A stretch of 6,976 nucleotides of DNA from Alphaproteobacteria bacterium (GTDB lineage: Bacteria > Pseudomonadota > Alphaproteobacteria > Rhizobiales > Xanthobacteraceae), in NCBI GenBank assembly GCA_005884745.1, contig VAZU01000105.1, positions 1-6,976 on the forward strand, given 5' to 3'. Position numbers and translations under genes: made by a program. The stretch's first letter is position 1; each line of letters opens with the position of its first letter. Below are positions 1-6,416 of this stretch, piece by piece. A model generated the notes under the pieces. The model worked only from the letters and a program-made list of their open reading frames with translations. It was not told the origin of the DNA and ran no database searches.

Positions 1-2631
1 ATGACCACGCGGCAAGTCCCGTGGCATCGGCTCGACGAGCTCGTCCCGGACCGGTTCGATCGCTATTGGCAGCTTTCGCTGCGCTTCCTGCAGATCGCGC
101 GCGACGCCTGGCCGGCCATCCTTGCCGAGCGCGGGCTGATGGAGGCGGCCGCGCGGCGCGACCGTCTGCTCGCGGCGGAGGCTACGCGGCTTGCCGAGGC
201 GCAAACCGGACCCGTGATCGCCGCCGGCTCGACGGGATCGATGCCCGCCACCGCGGCGCTGCTCACCGCGATTGCCGCCCTGCCGAACGGCGCGCTCGTG
301 CTGCCCGGGCTCGATACCGACCTCGACCGCAAATCCTGGGAATGCATCGGGGGCCGCGCCGAACCCGGGCACGACGCGGCGGCACCCGCCGCCGGCCACC
401 CGCAGTTCGCCATGCACATGCTGCTGCGGCGGATCGGCATCGATCGGGAAAGGGTGGTCGGCCTCGGCGAGCCGGCCCGGGCCCGCGCGCGGCTCGTGTC
501 CGAAGCGTTTCGGCCGGCGCCCACGACCGAGCTTTGGACCCATCGTCTCGATGATCGCCTGATCGGCGAGGCCCTCGCCGGCGTGGCGGTCATCGAGGCG
601 GCCAATGCCGAGGAGGAGGCAAATGCGATCGCGGTCGCGCTGCGCGAAGCGATCGAGGCTTCCGGCACGCGCGCGGCGCTGGTGACCGCCGACCGTGCGC
701 TCGCCCGTCGCGTCGCGGCGGCACTCGGGCGCTGGAACGTTGCGTACGAGGATTCGCGCGGCAACTCGCTCCGCGAGACCCAGGCGGGCGTGTTCGCGCG
801 GCTCGCCGCCGAAGCGGCACTCTCCGGGCTGCCGCCGGTGACGCTGCTCGCGTTGCTGAAGCACCCGCTGTTTCGTTTGGGGGCTGCAGCCGAAGAGAAC
901 GTCCGCGCGATCGCCGGCCTCGAGCGCGCGCTGCTGCGGGGTCCCGCGCCGCGGCCCGGATCCGCGGGCCTGGTGCATGCGCTTGCCGCGTTCCGGCGCG
1001 AGCGCGGAAACTTGCATCCTCGCGATCCTCGCGCCGTTCTCACCGACCCCGAACTCGACGCCGCGGGCGGGCTGATCGAGGGCCTCGCCGCGGCATTGGC
1101 GCCGCTCGAAACGCTGACGGCGGGTCCGCAGCGGTTCGGCGAAATCGCCGCGCGCCATCGCCAGGTCGTCGCCGCGCTCGGCGCCGACGCCGCCGGCAAT
1201 TTGCCGGCATTCGCCGGCGAGGACGGCTTCGCGCTCGCCGACGCGTTCGAGGAGATCGCGGCTCGAGCTGCGGCCGACGATCTCGTCCTTGCCCCGCGCG
1301 ATTATCCGGACCTGTTCCGGACCGCGATTGCCGACCGTGATGTGCGCGACATCCCCCGGTCCAACGCGCGGGTGCATATTCTCGGACTGTTGGAGGCGCG
1401 GCTGCAAAGCTTCGATGCGGTCGTGGTCGGCGGGCTCGTGGAAGGATCCTGGCCGCCGGAGACGCGCAGCGATCCCTGGCTGAGCCGGCCGATGCGCCAG
1501 GAGCTGGGGCTCGATCTGCCGGAGCGCCGCATCGGGCTCTCTGCGCACGATTTCGCACAATGCCTCGGTGCCGCGAAGGTCGTCCTGGCACGCGCCGGCA
1601 AGCTCGGCGGGGCGCCGACGGTGGCGTCGCGATTCCTGCAGCGCCTGGCGGCCGTCGCGGGAGCGGCGCGCTGGAGCGAGGCGCTCGCCCGCGGCGGGCG
1701 ATATCTTGCGCTGGCGCGCACGCTCGACCGCGCGGACTGCGTGCCCATCAAGACTCCGGCGCCGAGACCGCCGCGCGCGGCGCGGCCGACCTATCTCACC
1801 GTCACCGACGTCGAGCATTGGTTGCGGGATCCGTATACGATCTACGCGAAGCACGTGCTGCGGCTCGCTCCGCTCGATGCGGTCAATACCCCGCCCGGAG
1901 CGCGCGACCGCGGCAACCTCATTCACAACGCGATCGGCGATTTCACGCAGCGCTTTGCCGAAGCGTTGCCGCCCGACGCACTCGCGGAGTTGCTGCGGCT
2001 CGGTGCCGAACGATTCAAGCCGCTCGAAGACTTTCCGGAAGCGCGCGCGTTCTGGTGGCCGCGCTTCCTGCGGATCGCGGCCTGGTTCGTCGGCTGGGAC
2101 GCGGTGCGGCGTGCCGGCCTCGCCGCGAGTCGCGCGGAAATTCGCGGCGAGATCACCATCCCGCTCGGCGATCGCAGCTTCCGGCTGGCGGCGCGCGCCG
2201 ACCGCATCGATCGGTTGCTCGACGGCCGCTACGTCATCGTCGATTACAAGACCGGCGAGGTGCGCACCGAAAAACAGGTGCGCGCCGGACTGGCGCCGCA
2301 GCTCACGCTGGAGGCTGCCATTCTCCGCAACGGCGGCTTTCCCGAGATTGATCGCGGCGCCTCGGTGGCGGCGCTCGTCTATGTGCAGCTCAAGGGCGGC
2401 GAGCCCGCCGGCGAGGAAATCCGCATCGACTTCAAGCAAGGCACACCCGACGGCCAAGCCGATCGCGCGCTCGCGCGTTTCACCGGGCTCGTCGCGCGCT
2501 TCGATCGCGAGGATCAGCCGTTCCGATCGCTGGTGCATCCCATGTGGAAGGCCCGCTACGGGGACTACGACCATCTCGCCCGCGTCAAGGAATGGTCCTT
2601 GACCGCAGCCGCGGACGCGAACGGGTCATGA
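1..2631 (+). CDS. addB: AddB, helicase-nuclease subunit B (5'-truncated by window)
   Basis: AddB pairs with AddA to unwind and degrade double-strand DNA ends in the cytoplasm, making 3' single strands for RecA; its own nuclease is known to cut the strand AddA does not. The 876 residues visible here lack the N-terminus: the ATG at base 1 is probably an internal Met, because alphaproteobacterial AddB is usually about 1000-1050 residues and family sequence normally precedes the PWHRLDELVP stretch. Seen in order: VIAAGSTGSMPAT (about 72-84), VTADRALARRVAAAL (228-242), the family-typical VVVGGLVEGSWPPE (474-487), then the C-terminal RecB-type PD-(D/E)XK nuclease with RGNLIH (His642), ADRID (Asp734), VDYKTG (Asp748, Lys750) and PQLTLE (Gln767). 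Nuclease residues look intact. WLRDPYTIY (607-615) has Asp where Bacillus-type AddB has an iron-sulfur cysteine, so no Fe-S cluster is expected, as is normal in this class. Its stop overlaps the addA start. Confidence 0.95.
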   Translation: MTTRQVPWHRLDELVPDRFDRYWQLSLRFLQIARDAWPAILAERGLMEAAARRDRLLAAEATRLAEAQTGPVIAAGSTGSMPATAALLTAIAALPNGALVLPGLDTDLDRKSWECIGGRAEPGHDAAAPAAGHPQFAMHMLLRRIGIDRERVVGLGEPARARARLVSEAFRPAPTTELWTHRLDDRLIGEALAGVAVIEAANAEEEANAIAVALREAIEASGTRAALVTADRALARRVAAALGRWNVAYEDSRGNSLRETQAGVFARLAAEAALSGLPPVTLLALLKHPLFRLGAAAEENVRAIAGLERALLRGPAPRPGSAGLVHALAAFRRERGNLHPRDPRAVLTDPELDAAGGLIEGLAAALAPLETLTAGPQRFGEIAARHRQVVAALGADAAGNLPAFAGEDGFALADAFEEIAARAAADDLVLAPRDYPDLFRTAIADRDVRDIPRSNARVHILGLLEARLQSFDAVVVGGLVEGSWPPETRSDPWLSRPMRQELGLDLPERRIGLSAHDFAQCLGAAKVVLARAGKLGGAPTVASRFLQRLAAVAGAARWSEALARGGRYLALARTLDRADCVPIKTPAPRPPRAARPTYLTVTDVEHWLRDPYTIYAKHVLRLAPLDAVNTPPGARDRGNLIHNAIGDFTQRFAEALPPDALAELLRLGAERFKPLEDFPEARAFWWPRFLRIAAWFVGWDAVRRAGLAASRAEIRGEITIPLGDRSFRLAARADRIDRLLDGRYVIVDYKTGEVRTEKQVRAGLAPQLTLEAAILRNGGFPEIDRGASVAALVYVQLKGGEPAGEEIRIDFKQGTPDGQADRALARFTGLVARFDREDQPFRSLVHPMWKARYGDYDHLARVKEWSLTAAADANGS

Positions 2632-5600
2632 CCGAGATTCTTCGGCAAATCCCCGAGGATGTCCTGCGGGTGCAGAGGGAGGCGTCCGATCCCTGCGCGT
2701 CGGCCTGGGTCGCCGCCAACGCCGGCTCGGGCAAGACCCATGTGCTGGCGCAGCGCGTCGTCCGGCTCCTGCTCCGCCGCGTCGAGCCCGCGAAAATCCT
2801 GTGCCTGACCTTCACCAAGGCGGCCGCCGCCAATATGGCCAATCAGGTGTTCGCGACTCTCGCGCAATGGGTCGCGCTCGATGATGAGAAGCTCGATGGC
2901 GCCATCGCGGAAATCGAAGGAAGACGGCCGCTTCCTCCGAGCCGCGCCAGGGCCCGCCGGTTGTTCGCGGAGGCGCTGGAAACCCCCGGCGGCCTCAAGG
3001 TGCAGACGATCCACGCGTTCTGCACCCGGCTGCTCCACCAGTTTCCGTTCGAGGCCGACGTGGCGGCGCGCTTTGCGGTGCTCGAGGAGTTTGCGCAGCG
3101 CGATCTGCTCGAACGGCTGCGCCTGGAAGTGCTGCTCGAAGCGGCCGGCGCGCCGGAGAGCCCGCTGGGGCGGGCGCAAATCTATCTATCGGTGTTCCTC
3201 ACCGCCAAAGGCGAGCCGCGCAATCGGATCGTCACCGGGGCCTTCGCGGCGAAACATGGTGAGCTTGCCGGGCGCCTCGATGCCGAGCAGGCGCGGCTCG
3301 AGCCGCTGGTGCTCCAGCGCCGTGCCGTGCTCGCCCGCGATCGCAGCGCGGCGGCGCTCACGGGCGCGGAAGCAGTGATCCGCCGCTATCGCCGCGAGAA
3401 GGAAAACCGCGGTCTGCTCGATTACGACGACCTGATCGCAAAGAGCCTCAATCTGCTCGCCAACATCGAGGCGGCCTGGGTGCATTACAAGCTCGATCTC
3501 GGCATCGATCATGTGCTGATCGACGAGGCGCAAGATACCAGTCCGCCGCAATGGGAGATCATCCGCAGGCTGGTATCCGAGTTCACGGCCGGGGAGGGGG
3601 TGCGCCAGCCGCAGACGCGCAGCATTTTTGCGGTCGGCGACGAGAAGCAGTCGATCTTCTCCTTTCAGGGCGCCGCTCCGGAAAAGTTCGCCGACATGGC
3701 GCGCCATTTCGCGGCCCGGCATCGCGACGCGGAGCTCGCGTTTCGCCATTGCAAATTCCAGTTTTCGTTCCGATCCGGCACCAACGTGCTCGGCGCGGTC
3801 GACACGGTGTTTGCGGCTCCTGAGATTTTCCCGAGCATCACCAGCGATGCGGACGGCGTTCCGCCGCATATCGCGTTGCCGGGAAAGGCGCCTGGCCTCG
3901 TCGAGATCTGGCCGCCGATCGCGGCGGCGCCGCCGCCCGAGATCGAGGCCTGGGATGCGCCGTTCGACGAACCTTCCCAGTCCAATCCGCAGGCGAAGCT
4001 CGCCGAGCGTATTGCAGCCACGATCCGTATCCTGCTCGATCAGGGCCGCAGCCCCGGCGACGTCCTCGTCCTGGTGCGCCAGCGCGGGGCCTTGTTCGAG
4101 GCGATCATTCGCGCGCTCAAGAACGCCGCCGTCGCGGTTGCGGGCGCCGACCGGCTGGTGCTGACCGAGCACATCGCGGTCATGGATCTCTTGGTGCTCG
4201 CCGACGCACTGCTCCACGAAAGCGACGATCTTGCGCTCGCGACCGTGCTCAAGAGCCCGCTGTTCGGGCTCGACGAGGACCAATTGTTCACGCTTGCCTG
4301 GGGCCGCGGCGGCACGCTGCGGGCAGCGCTGAGAGAGGCCAAGAACCCGCCGTGCGCGGCGGCGGCCGCAAAGCTCGAGCGCCTCGCCGACGTCGCCCGC
4401 CGCGAACCGCCGTTCGACTTCTATGCGCGCCTGCTCGGCGGCGAAGGCGGACGCCGGCAGATTCTGGCGCGGCTCGGCGCGGAAGCCGCCGATGCGCTCG
4501 ATGAATTCTTGAACCTTGCGCTCGCCTACGAAGGGACCGAGGCGCCCTCGTTGCAGGGTTTCGTCGCGTTCATGCGCGCGGCGGCCACGGAGGTGAAGCG
4601 CGATATGGACATCGTCCGCGACGAAGTCCGGGTCATGACCGTGCACGGCGCCAAAGGCCTCGAAGCGCCGATCGTGATCCTGGCCGACACGACCACGCGC
4701 CCGACCGGGCCGCGCGACCCGCGGATTCTGCTGCTCGCGCGTCCGGGCGCACCGGCGGGCGCCCCGGATTGCCTGGTCTGGGCAGGCGCCAAGGACCACG
4801 ACGTGCCGGCAATGGCGGCGGCCCGCGGACGGGCCCGCACCGAGGCCGAAAACGAGTACCGGCGGCTGCTCTATGTGGCGATGACGCGGGCCGCCGAGCA
4901 TTTGATCGTGTGCGGCGCGCACGGCGCCAACGGCAAGCCGGCCGGCTGCTGGTTCGACCTCGTCCACGACGCGCTCGCGCCGAATGCGACGGACGAGCCG
5001 GCCATCGACGGCGACGGCACGGTGCTGCGCTGGCGAAAAATCGCGGGCGGGATGCCGACGCGGCCGCCGCCCCATCGCGAGCCCGAGCCGATCGAGATCC
5101 CCGTCTGGCTCTCCCGAACCATGGAGGAAGCGCCCATTCGCCCACCGGCGCTCTCGCCATCTCGCGCGCTCAAGCCAGCTGATTCGAGCCCCCGCGGGAG
5201 CACCGATCCGGACAGCCAGGCCCTGCTGCGCGGCCGGCTGGCGCACCGCCTGATGCAGTCGTTGCCCGACGTTGCCTTGGAACGGCGCGCCGAAGTGGCG
5301 CGCCGGCATCTCGATCGCGTCGCAACGCAATGGGCCGAGGCGGAGCGCGACCGTTTGATCGCGGAGGTGCTCGCGATCCTCGGCGACCCGCGGTTTGCCG
5401 TCCTGTTCGGGCCCGGAACGCGCGCCGAAGTGCCGATCCGGGGCCGCATTGCCAGGGTCGCGCGCGCGCCGCTCTTGGTGTCCGGCCAAGTCGACCGGCT
5501 CGCGGTCACCGAGGGGAGCATCCTCATCGCCGATTACAAGACGGACCGGCCGGCGCCGCGCCGGCCCGAGGACGCGTTGCCTGCCTATGTGGCACAGCTC

Positions 5601-5741
5601 GCGCTCTACCGCGCGGTGCTGGAAAAAATCTACCCGGGCCGCGAAGTTCGCGCCGCCCTGCTATGGACCGACAGCCTCGACCTCGCGGAGGTTTCCGCTT
5701 CCGCGCTCGACGCGGCGCTTGCGGCGGCGCTCAAAGCTTAA
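2628..5741 (+). CDS. addA: AddA, ATP-dependent helicase-nuclease subunit A, apparently shortened internally
   Basis: AddA is the UvrD-like superfamily 1A motor and 3'-strand nuclease of AddAB (RecBCD-equivalent repair). The ATG at 2628 overlaps the addB stop (ATGA), implying translational coupling, and puts a Q-motif Gln16 and Walker A AGSGKT (32-37) where the family has them; an upstream in-frame ATG at 2544 lies inside addB. Helicase motifs: CLTFTKAAAANM (59-70), VQTIHAFC (125-132), Walker B IDEAQD (298-303), AVGDEKQSIF (335-344), FSFRS with Arg382, TVHGAKGLE (671-679), YVAMTRA with Arg754. C-terminal nuclease: GRLAH (His873), QVDR (Asp956), ADYKTD (Asp969, Lys971), QLALY (Gln990, Tyr994). 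All catalytic residues are present. The protein is 1037 residues, whereas alphaproteobacterial AddA is usually about 1150-1190. The shortfall sits after PLGRA (179-183), where about 110-130 residues of the 1B region seem absent before YLSVFLTAKGEP (186-197), with the frame kept. Confidence 0.95.
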   Translation: MTEILRQIPEDVLRVQREASDPCASAWVAANAGSGKTHVLAQRVVRLLLRRVEPAKILCLTFTKAAAANMANQVFATLAQWVALDDEKLDGAIAEIEGRRPLPPSRARARRLFAEALETPGGLKVQTIHAFCTRLLHQFPFEADVAARFAVLEEFAQRDLLERLRLEVLLEAAGAPESPLGRAQIYLSVFLTAKGEPRNRIVTGAFAAKHGELAGRLDAEQARLEPLVLQRRAVLARDRSAAALTGAEAVIRRYRREKENRGLLDYDDLIAKSLNLLANIEAAWVHYKLDLGIDHVLIDEAQDTSPPQWEIIRRLVSEFTAGEGVRQPQTRSIFAVGDEKQSIFSFQGAAPEKFADMARHFAARHRDAELAFRHCKFQFSFRSGTNVLGAVDTVFAAPEIFPSITSDADGVPPHIALPGKAPGLVEIWPPIAAAPPPEIEAWDAPFDEPSQSNPQAKLAERIAATIRILLDQGRSPGDVLVLVRQRGALFEAIIRALKNAAVAVAGADRLVLTEHIAVMDLLVLADALLHESDDLALATVLKSPLFGLDEDQLFTLAWGRGGTLRAALREAKNPPCAAAAAKLERLADVARREPPFDFYARLLGGEGGRRQILARLGAEAADALDEFLNLALAYEGTEAPSLQGFVAFMRAAATEVKRDMDIVRDEVRVMTVHGAKGLEAPIVILADTTTRPTGPRDPRILLLARPGAPAGAPDCLVWAGAKDHDVPAMAAARGRARTEAENEYRRLLYVAMTRAAEHLIVCGAHGANGKPAGCWFDLVHDALAPNATDEPAIDGDGTVLRWRKIAGGMPTRPPPHREPEPIEIPVWLSRTMEEAPIRPPALSPSRALKPADSSPRGSTDPDSQALLRGRLAHRLMQSLPDVALERRAEVARRHLDRVATQWAEAERDRLIAEVLAILGDPRFAVLFGPGTRAEVPIRGRIARVARAPLLVSGQVDRLAVTEGSILIADYKTDRPAPRRPEDALPAYVAQLALYRAVLEKIYPGREVRAALLWTDSLDLAEVSASALDAALAAALKA

Positions 5742-5756
5742 GTTTCGTAAGTTTCG
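5739..5756 (+). repeat. 9-bp tandem duplication carrying two in-frame stop codons
   Basis: TAAGTTTCG occurs twice back to back. The first TAA is the addA stop and the second TAA (5748-5750) is in the same frame, so readthrough would stop three codons later. It looks like a small slippage duplication; a backup-stop role is possible but not shown. Confidence 0.7.
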
Positions 5757-5791
5757 CCGGTTTTCATGGCAGCCCTGCCGCCGGCGGCTCC

Positions 5792-5820
5792 TTGACGCTC
5801 GCGGCCGGCGTTTCTACGTT
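5792..5820 (+). promoter_or_regulatory. Possible sigma-70-type promoter for trxA
   Basis: TTGACG (5792-5797) matches five of six bases of the -35 consensus. A 17-base spacer leads to TACGTT (5815-5820), which keeps the first two and last T/A/T positions of the -10 consensus but only three of six overall. It is the best promoter-like pair in the addA-trxA gap. Transcription would start near 5827, upstream of the terminator at 5838, which is odd for a trxA promoter unless the terminator is regulated or leaky. Such motifs occur by chance and no start-site data are available, so this is tentative. Confidence 0.3.
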
Positions 5821-5837
5821 CGGATCTACGATTCCGT

Positions 5838-5860
5838 GGGCGCCGGACGCGCCCTTTTTT
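5838..5860 (+). terminator. Intrinsic terminator between addA and trxA
   Basis: GGGCGC (5838-5843) and GCGCCC (5849-5854) form a perfect six-pair GC-only stem with the five-base loop CGGAC, followed directly by six T (5855-5860). This is a textbook rho-independent terminator reading rightward. The simple reading is that it ends the addB-addA transcript. It lies only 22 bases before the trxA start, leaving little room for a trxA promoter downstream of it, so it may also act within the trxA leader. Confidence 0.85.
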
Positions 5861-5882
5861 AGGCAAAAATACGAGGTGCCCC

Positions 5883-6203
5883 ATGGGCGTGGGCAAAGTG
5901 TCCGACGCGACCTTCGATGCCGAAGTGCTCAAGGCGCAGGAGCCGGTGGTGGTCGATTTCTGGGCCGAATGGTGCGGCCCGTGCCGGATGATCGCGCCGG
6001 CGCTCGAGGAGATCGCCGGCACGATGGCGGGCAGGATCAAGGTGGTGAAGCTCAATGTCGACGAGAACCCGGCGACCGCGACCAAGTACGGCATCATGTC
6101 GATCCCGACCCTGATGATCTTCAAGAAGGGGGAGCTCGCCTCCCGCCAGATCGGCGCCGCCCCGAAGCAGAAGCTCGAGCAGTGGATCACCGCCGCGGTG
6201 TGA
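5883..6203 (+). CDS. trxA: Thioredoxin 1
   Basis: This is a complete 106-residue cytoplasmic thioredoxin, the usual length. It reduces disulfides in client proteins such as ribonucleotide reductase and methionine sulfoxide reductase, and is itself recharged by NADPH-thioredoxin reductase. The redox site is WCGPC with Cys31 and Cys34, preceded by the conserved buried Asp25 (VVVDFWAEWCGPC). The cis-proline Pro75 in SIPTLMIF and the KKGE turn are present, and there is no signal peptide or membrane segment. The start is supported by GAGG at 5873-5876, six bases before the ATG. It follows addA by 141 bp and a terminator; the addB-addA-trxA order is familiar in Rhizobiales. It may be co-transcribed only by readthrough or have its own promoter in the gap. 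Nothing in the coding sequence looks damaged. Confidence 0.97.
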   Translation: MGVGKVSDATFDAEVLKAQEPVVVDFWAEWCGPCRMIAPALEEIAGTMAGRIKVVKLNVDENPATATKYGIMSIPTLMIFKKGELASRQIGAAPKQKLEQWITAAV

Positions 6204-6209
6204 GCTCCC

Positions 6210-6237
6210 GAAACGTTCCCCAAGCGGAGCGGGTTTC
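6210..6237 (+). terminator. Weak hairpin after trxA, possible terminator
   Basis: Seven bases past the trxA stop, CGTTCC (6214-6219) can pair with GGAGCG (6226-6231, one G-U pair). GAAA (6210-6213) then pairs with TTTC (6234-6237) across a two-base GG bulge. There is no good T-run after it, so as an intrinsic terminator it is poor; the larger inverted repeat just downstream could also serve as the transcript end. Confidence 0.3.
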
Positions 6238-6244
6238 TGCTGTT

Positions 6245-6382
6245 GTCATTCCGGCCGAGCGCGAAGCGCGAGAGCCGGAACCCATGACCACCATCTTTCA
6301 TCTATAGTCGCCAAGCTTGTGTTCATGGATTCCGGCTCGGCGCTCCCCCGCATCAAGTGCGGGGTCGCTGGGCCGGAACGAC
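6245..6382. repeat. Nested intergenic inverted repeat, two REP-like hairpin modules facing each other
   Basis: The outer arms GTCATTCCGGCC (6245-6256) and GGCCGGAACGAC (6371-6382) are inverted copies matching at 11 of 12 positions. Inside are two hairpin modules. Module 1 is TTCCGGC (6249-6255) with GCCGGAA (6274-6280), enclosing GCGC-GAA-GCGC (6259-6269). Module 2 is TTCCGGC (6330-6336) with GCCGGAA (6372-6378), enclosing CCCCGCA (6346-6352) and TGCGGGG (6358-6364). The modules are also inverted copies of each other: GAGCCGGAACCCATG (6272-6286) matches the reverse complement of 6324-6338 at 14 of 15. This plan resembles dispersed extragenic palindromes that I recall from Bradyrhizobium-like genomes, probably mobilised by REP-associated or MITE-type mechanisms. 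It fills most of the 210-bp gene-free stretch between trxA and the next gene. No coding potential is credible here. Confidence 0.8.
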
Positions 6383-6403
6383 GGACCATGAGAAGGTCCT
6401 CGC

Positions 6404-6416
6404 GAGGGAAAGCATG
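6404..6416 (+). promoter_or_regulatory. Ribosome-binding site and start codon of the downstream sulfhydrylase-like gene
   Basis: GAGGGA (6404-6409) has its GAGG core six bases before ATG 6414-6416, a good Shine-Dalgarno arrangement. The first ten codons from this ATG read MPPPKPPAFD, which resembles the short Pro/Lys lead-in and (G/A)F(D/S) beginning of O-acetylhomoserine sulfhydrylases. This marks 6414 as the ancestral start even though the frame is lost just afterwards. The alternative ATG at 6388, in frame with the conserved body, has no comparable site. Confidence 0.6.

Noticed and set aside
2544..2627. Earlier in-frame start for addA at 2544
   Set aside because: It would add 28 residues encoded inside addB and unlike family N-termini; 2628 gives the usual spacing to Walker A and an ATGA overlap.
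3186..5489. 767-codon open frame on the minus strand
   Set aside because: It lies wholly antisense to addA, is rich in Arg/Ala/Gly/His, shows no recognisable domain, and is expected from high-GC codon bias opposite a real gene.
5330..6307. 325-codon plus-strand open frame spanning the end of addA, the gap and trxA
   Set aside because: It is out of frame with both genes, crosses a strong terminator, and its translation is low-complexity Arg/Ala/Gly; both true genes are fully supported by motifs.
6303..6308. TATAGT as a -10 box for the sulfhydrylase-like gene
   Set aside because: No acceptable -35 sequence lies 15-19 bases upstream, and the hexamer sits in the loop between the two repeat modules.
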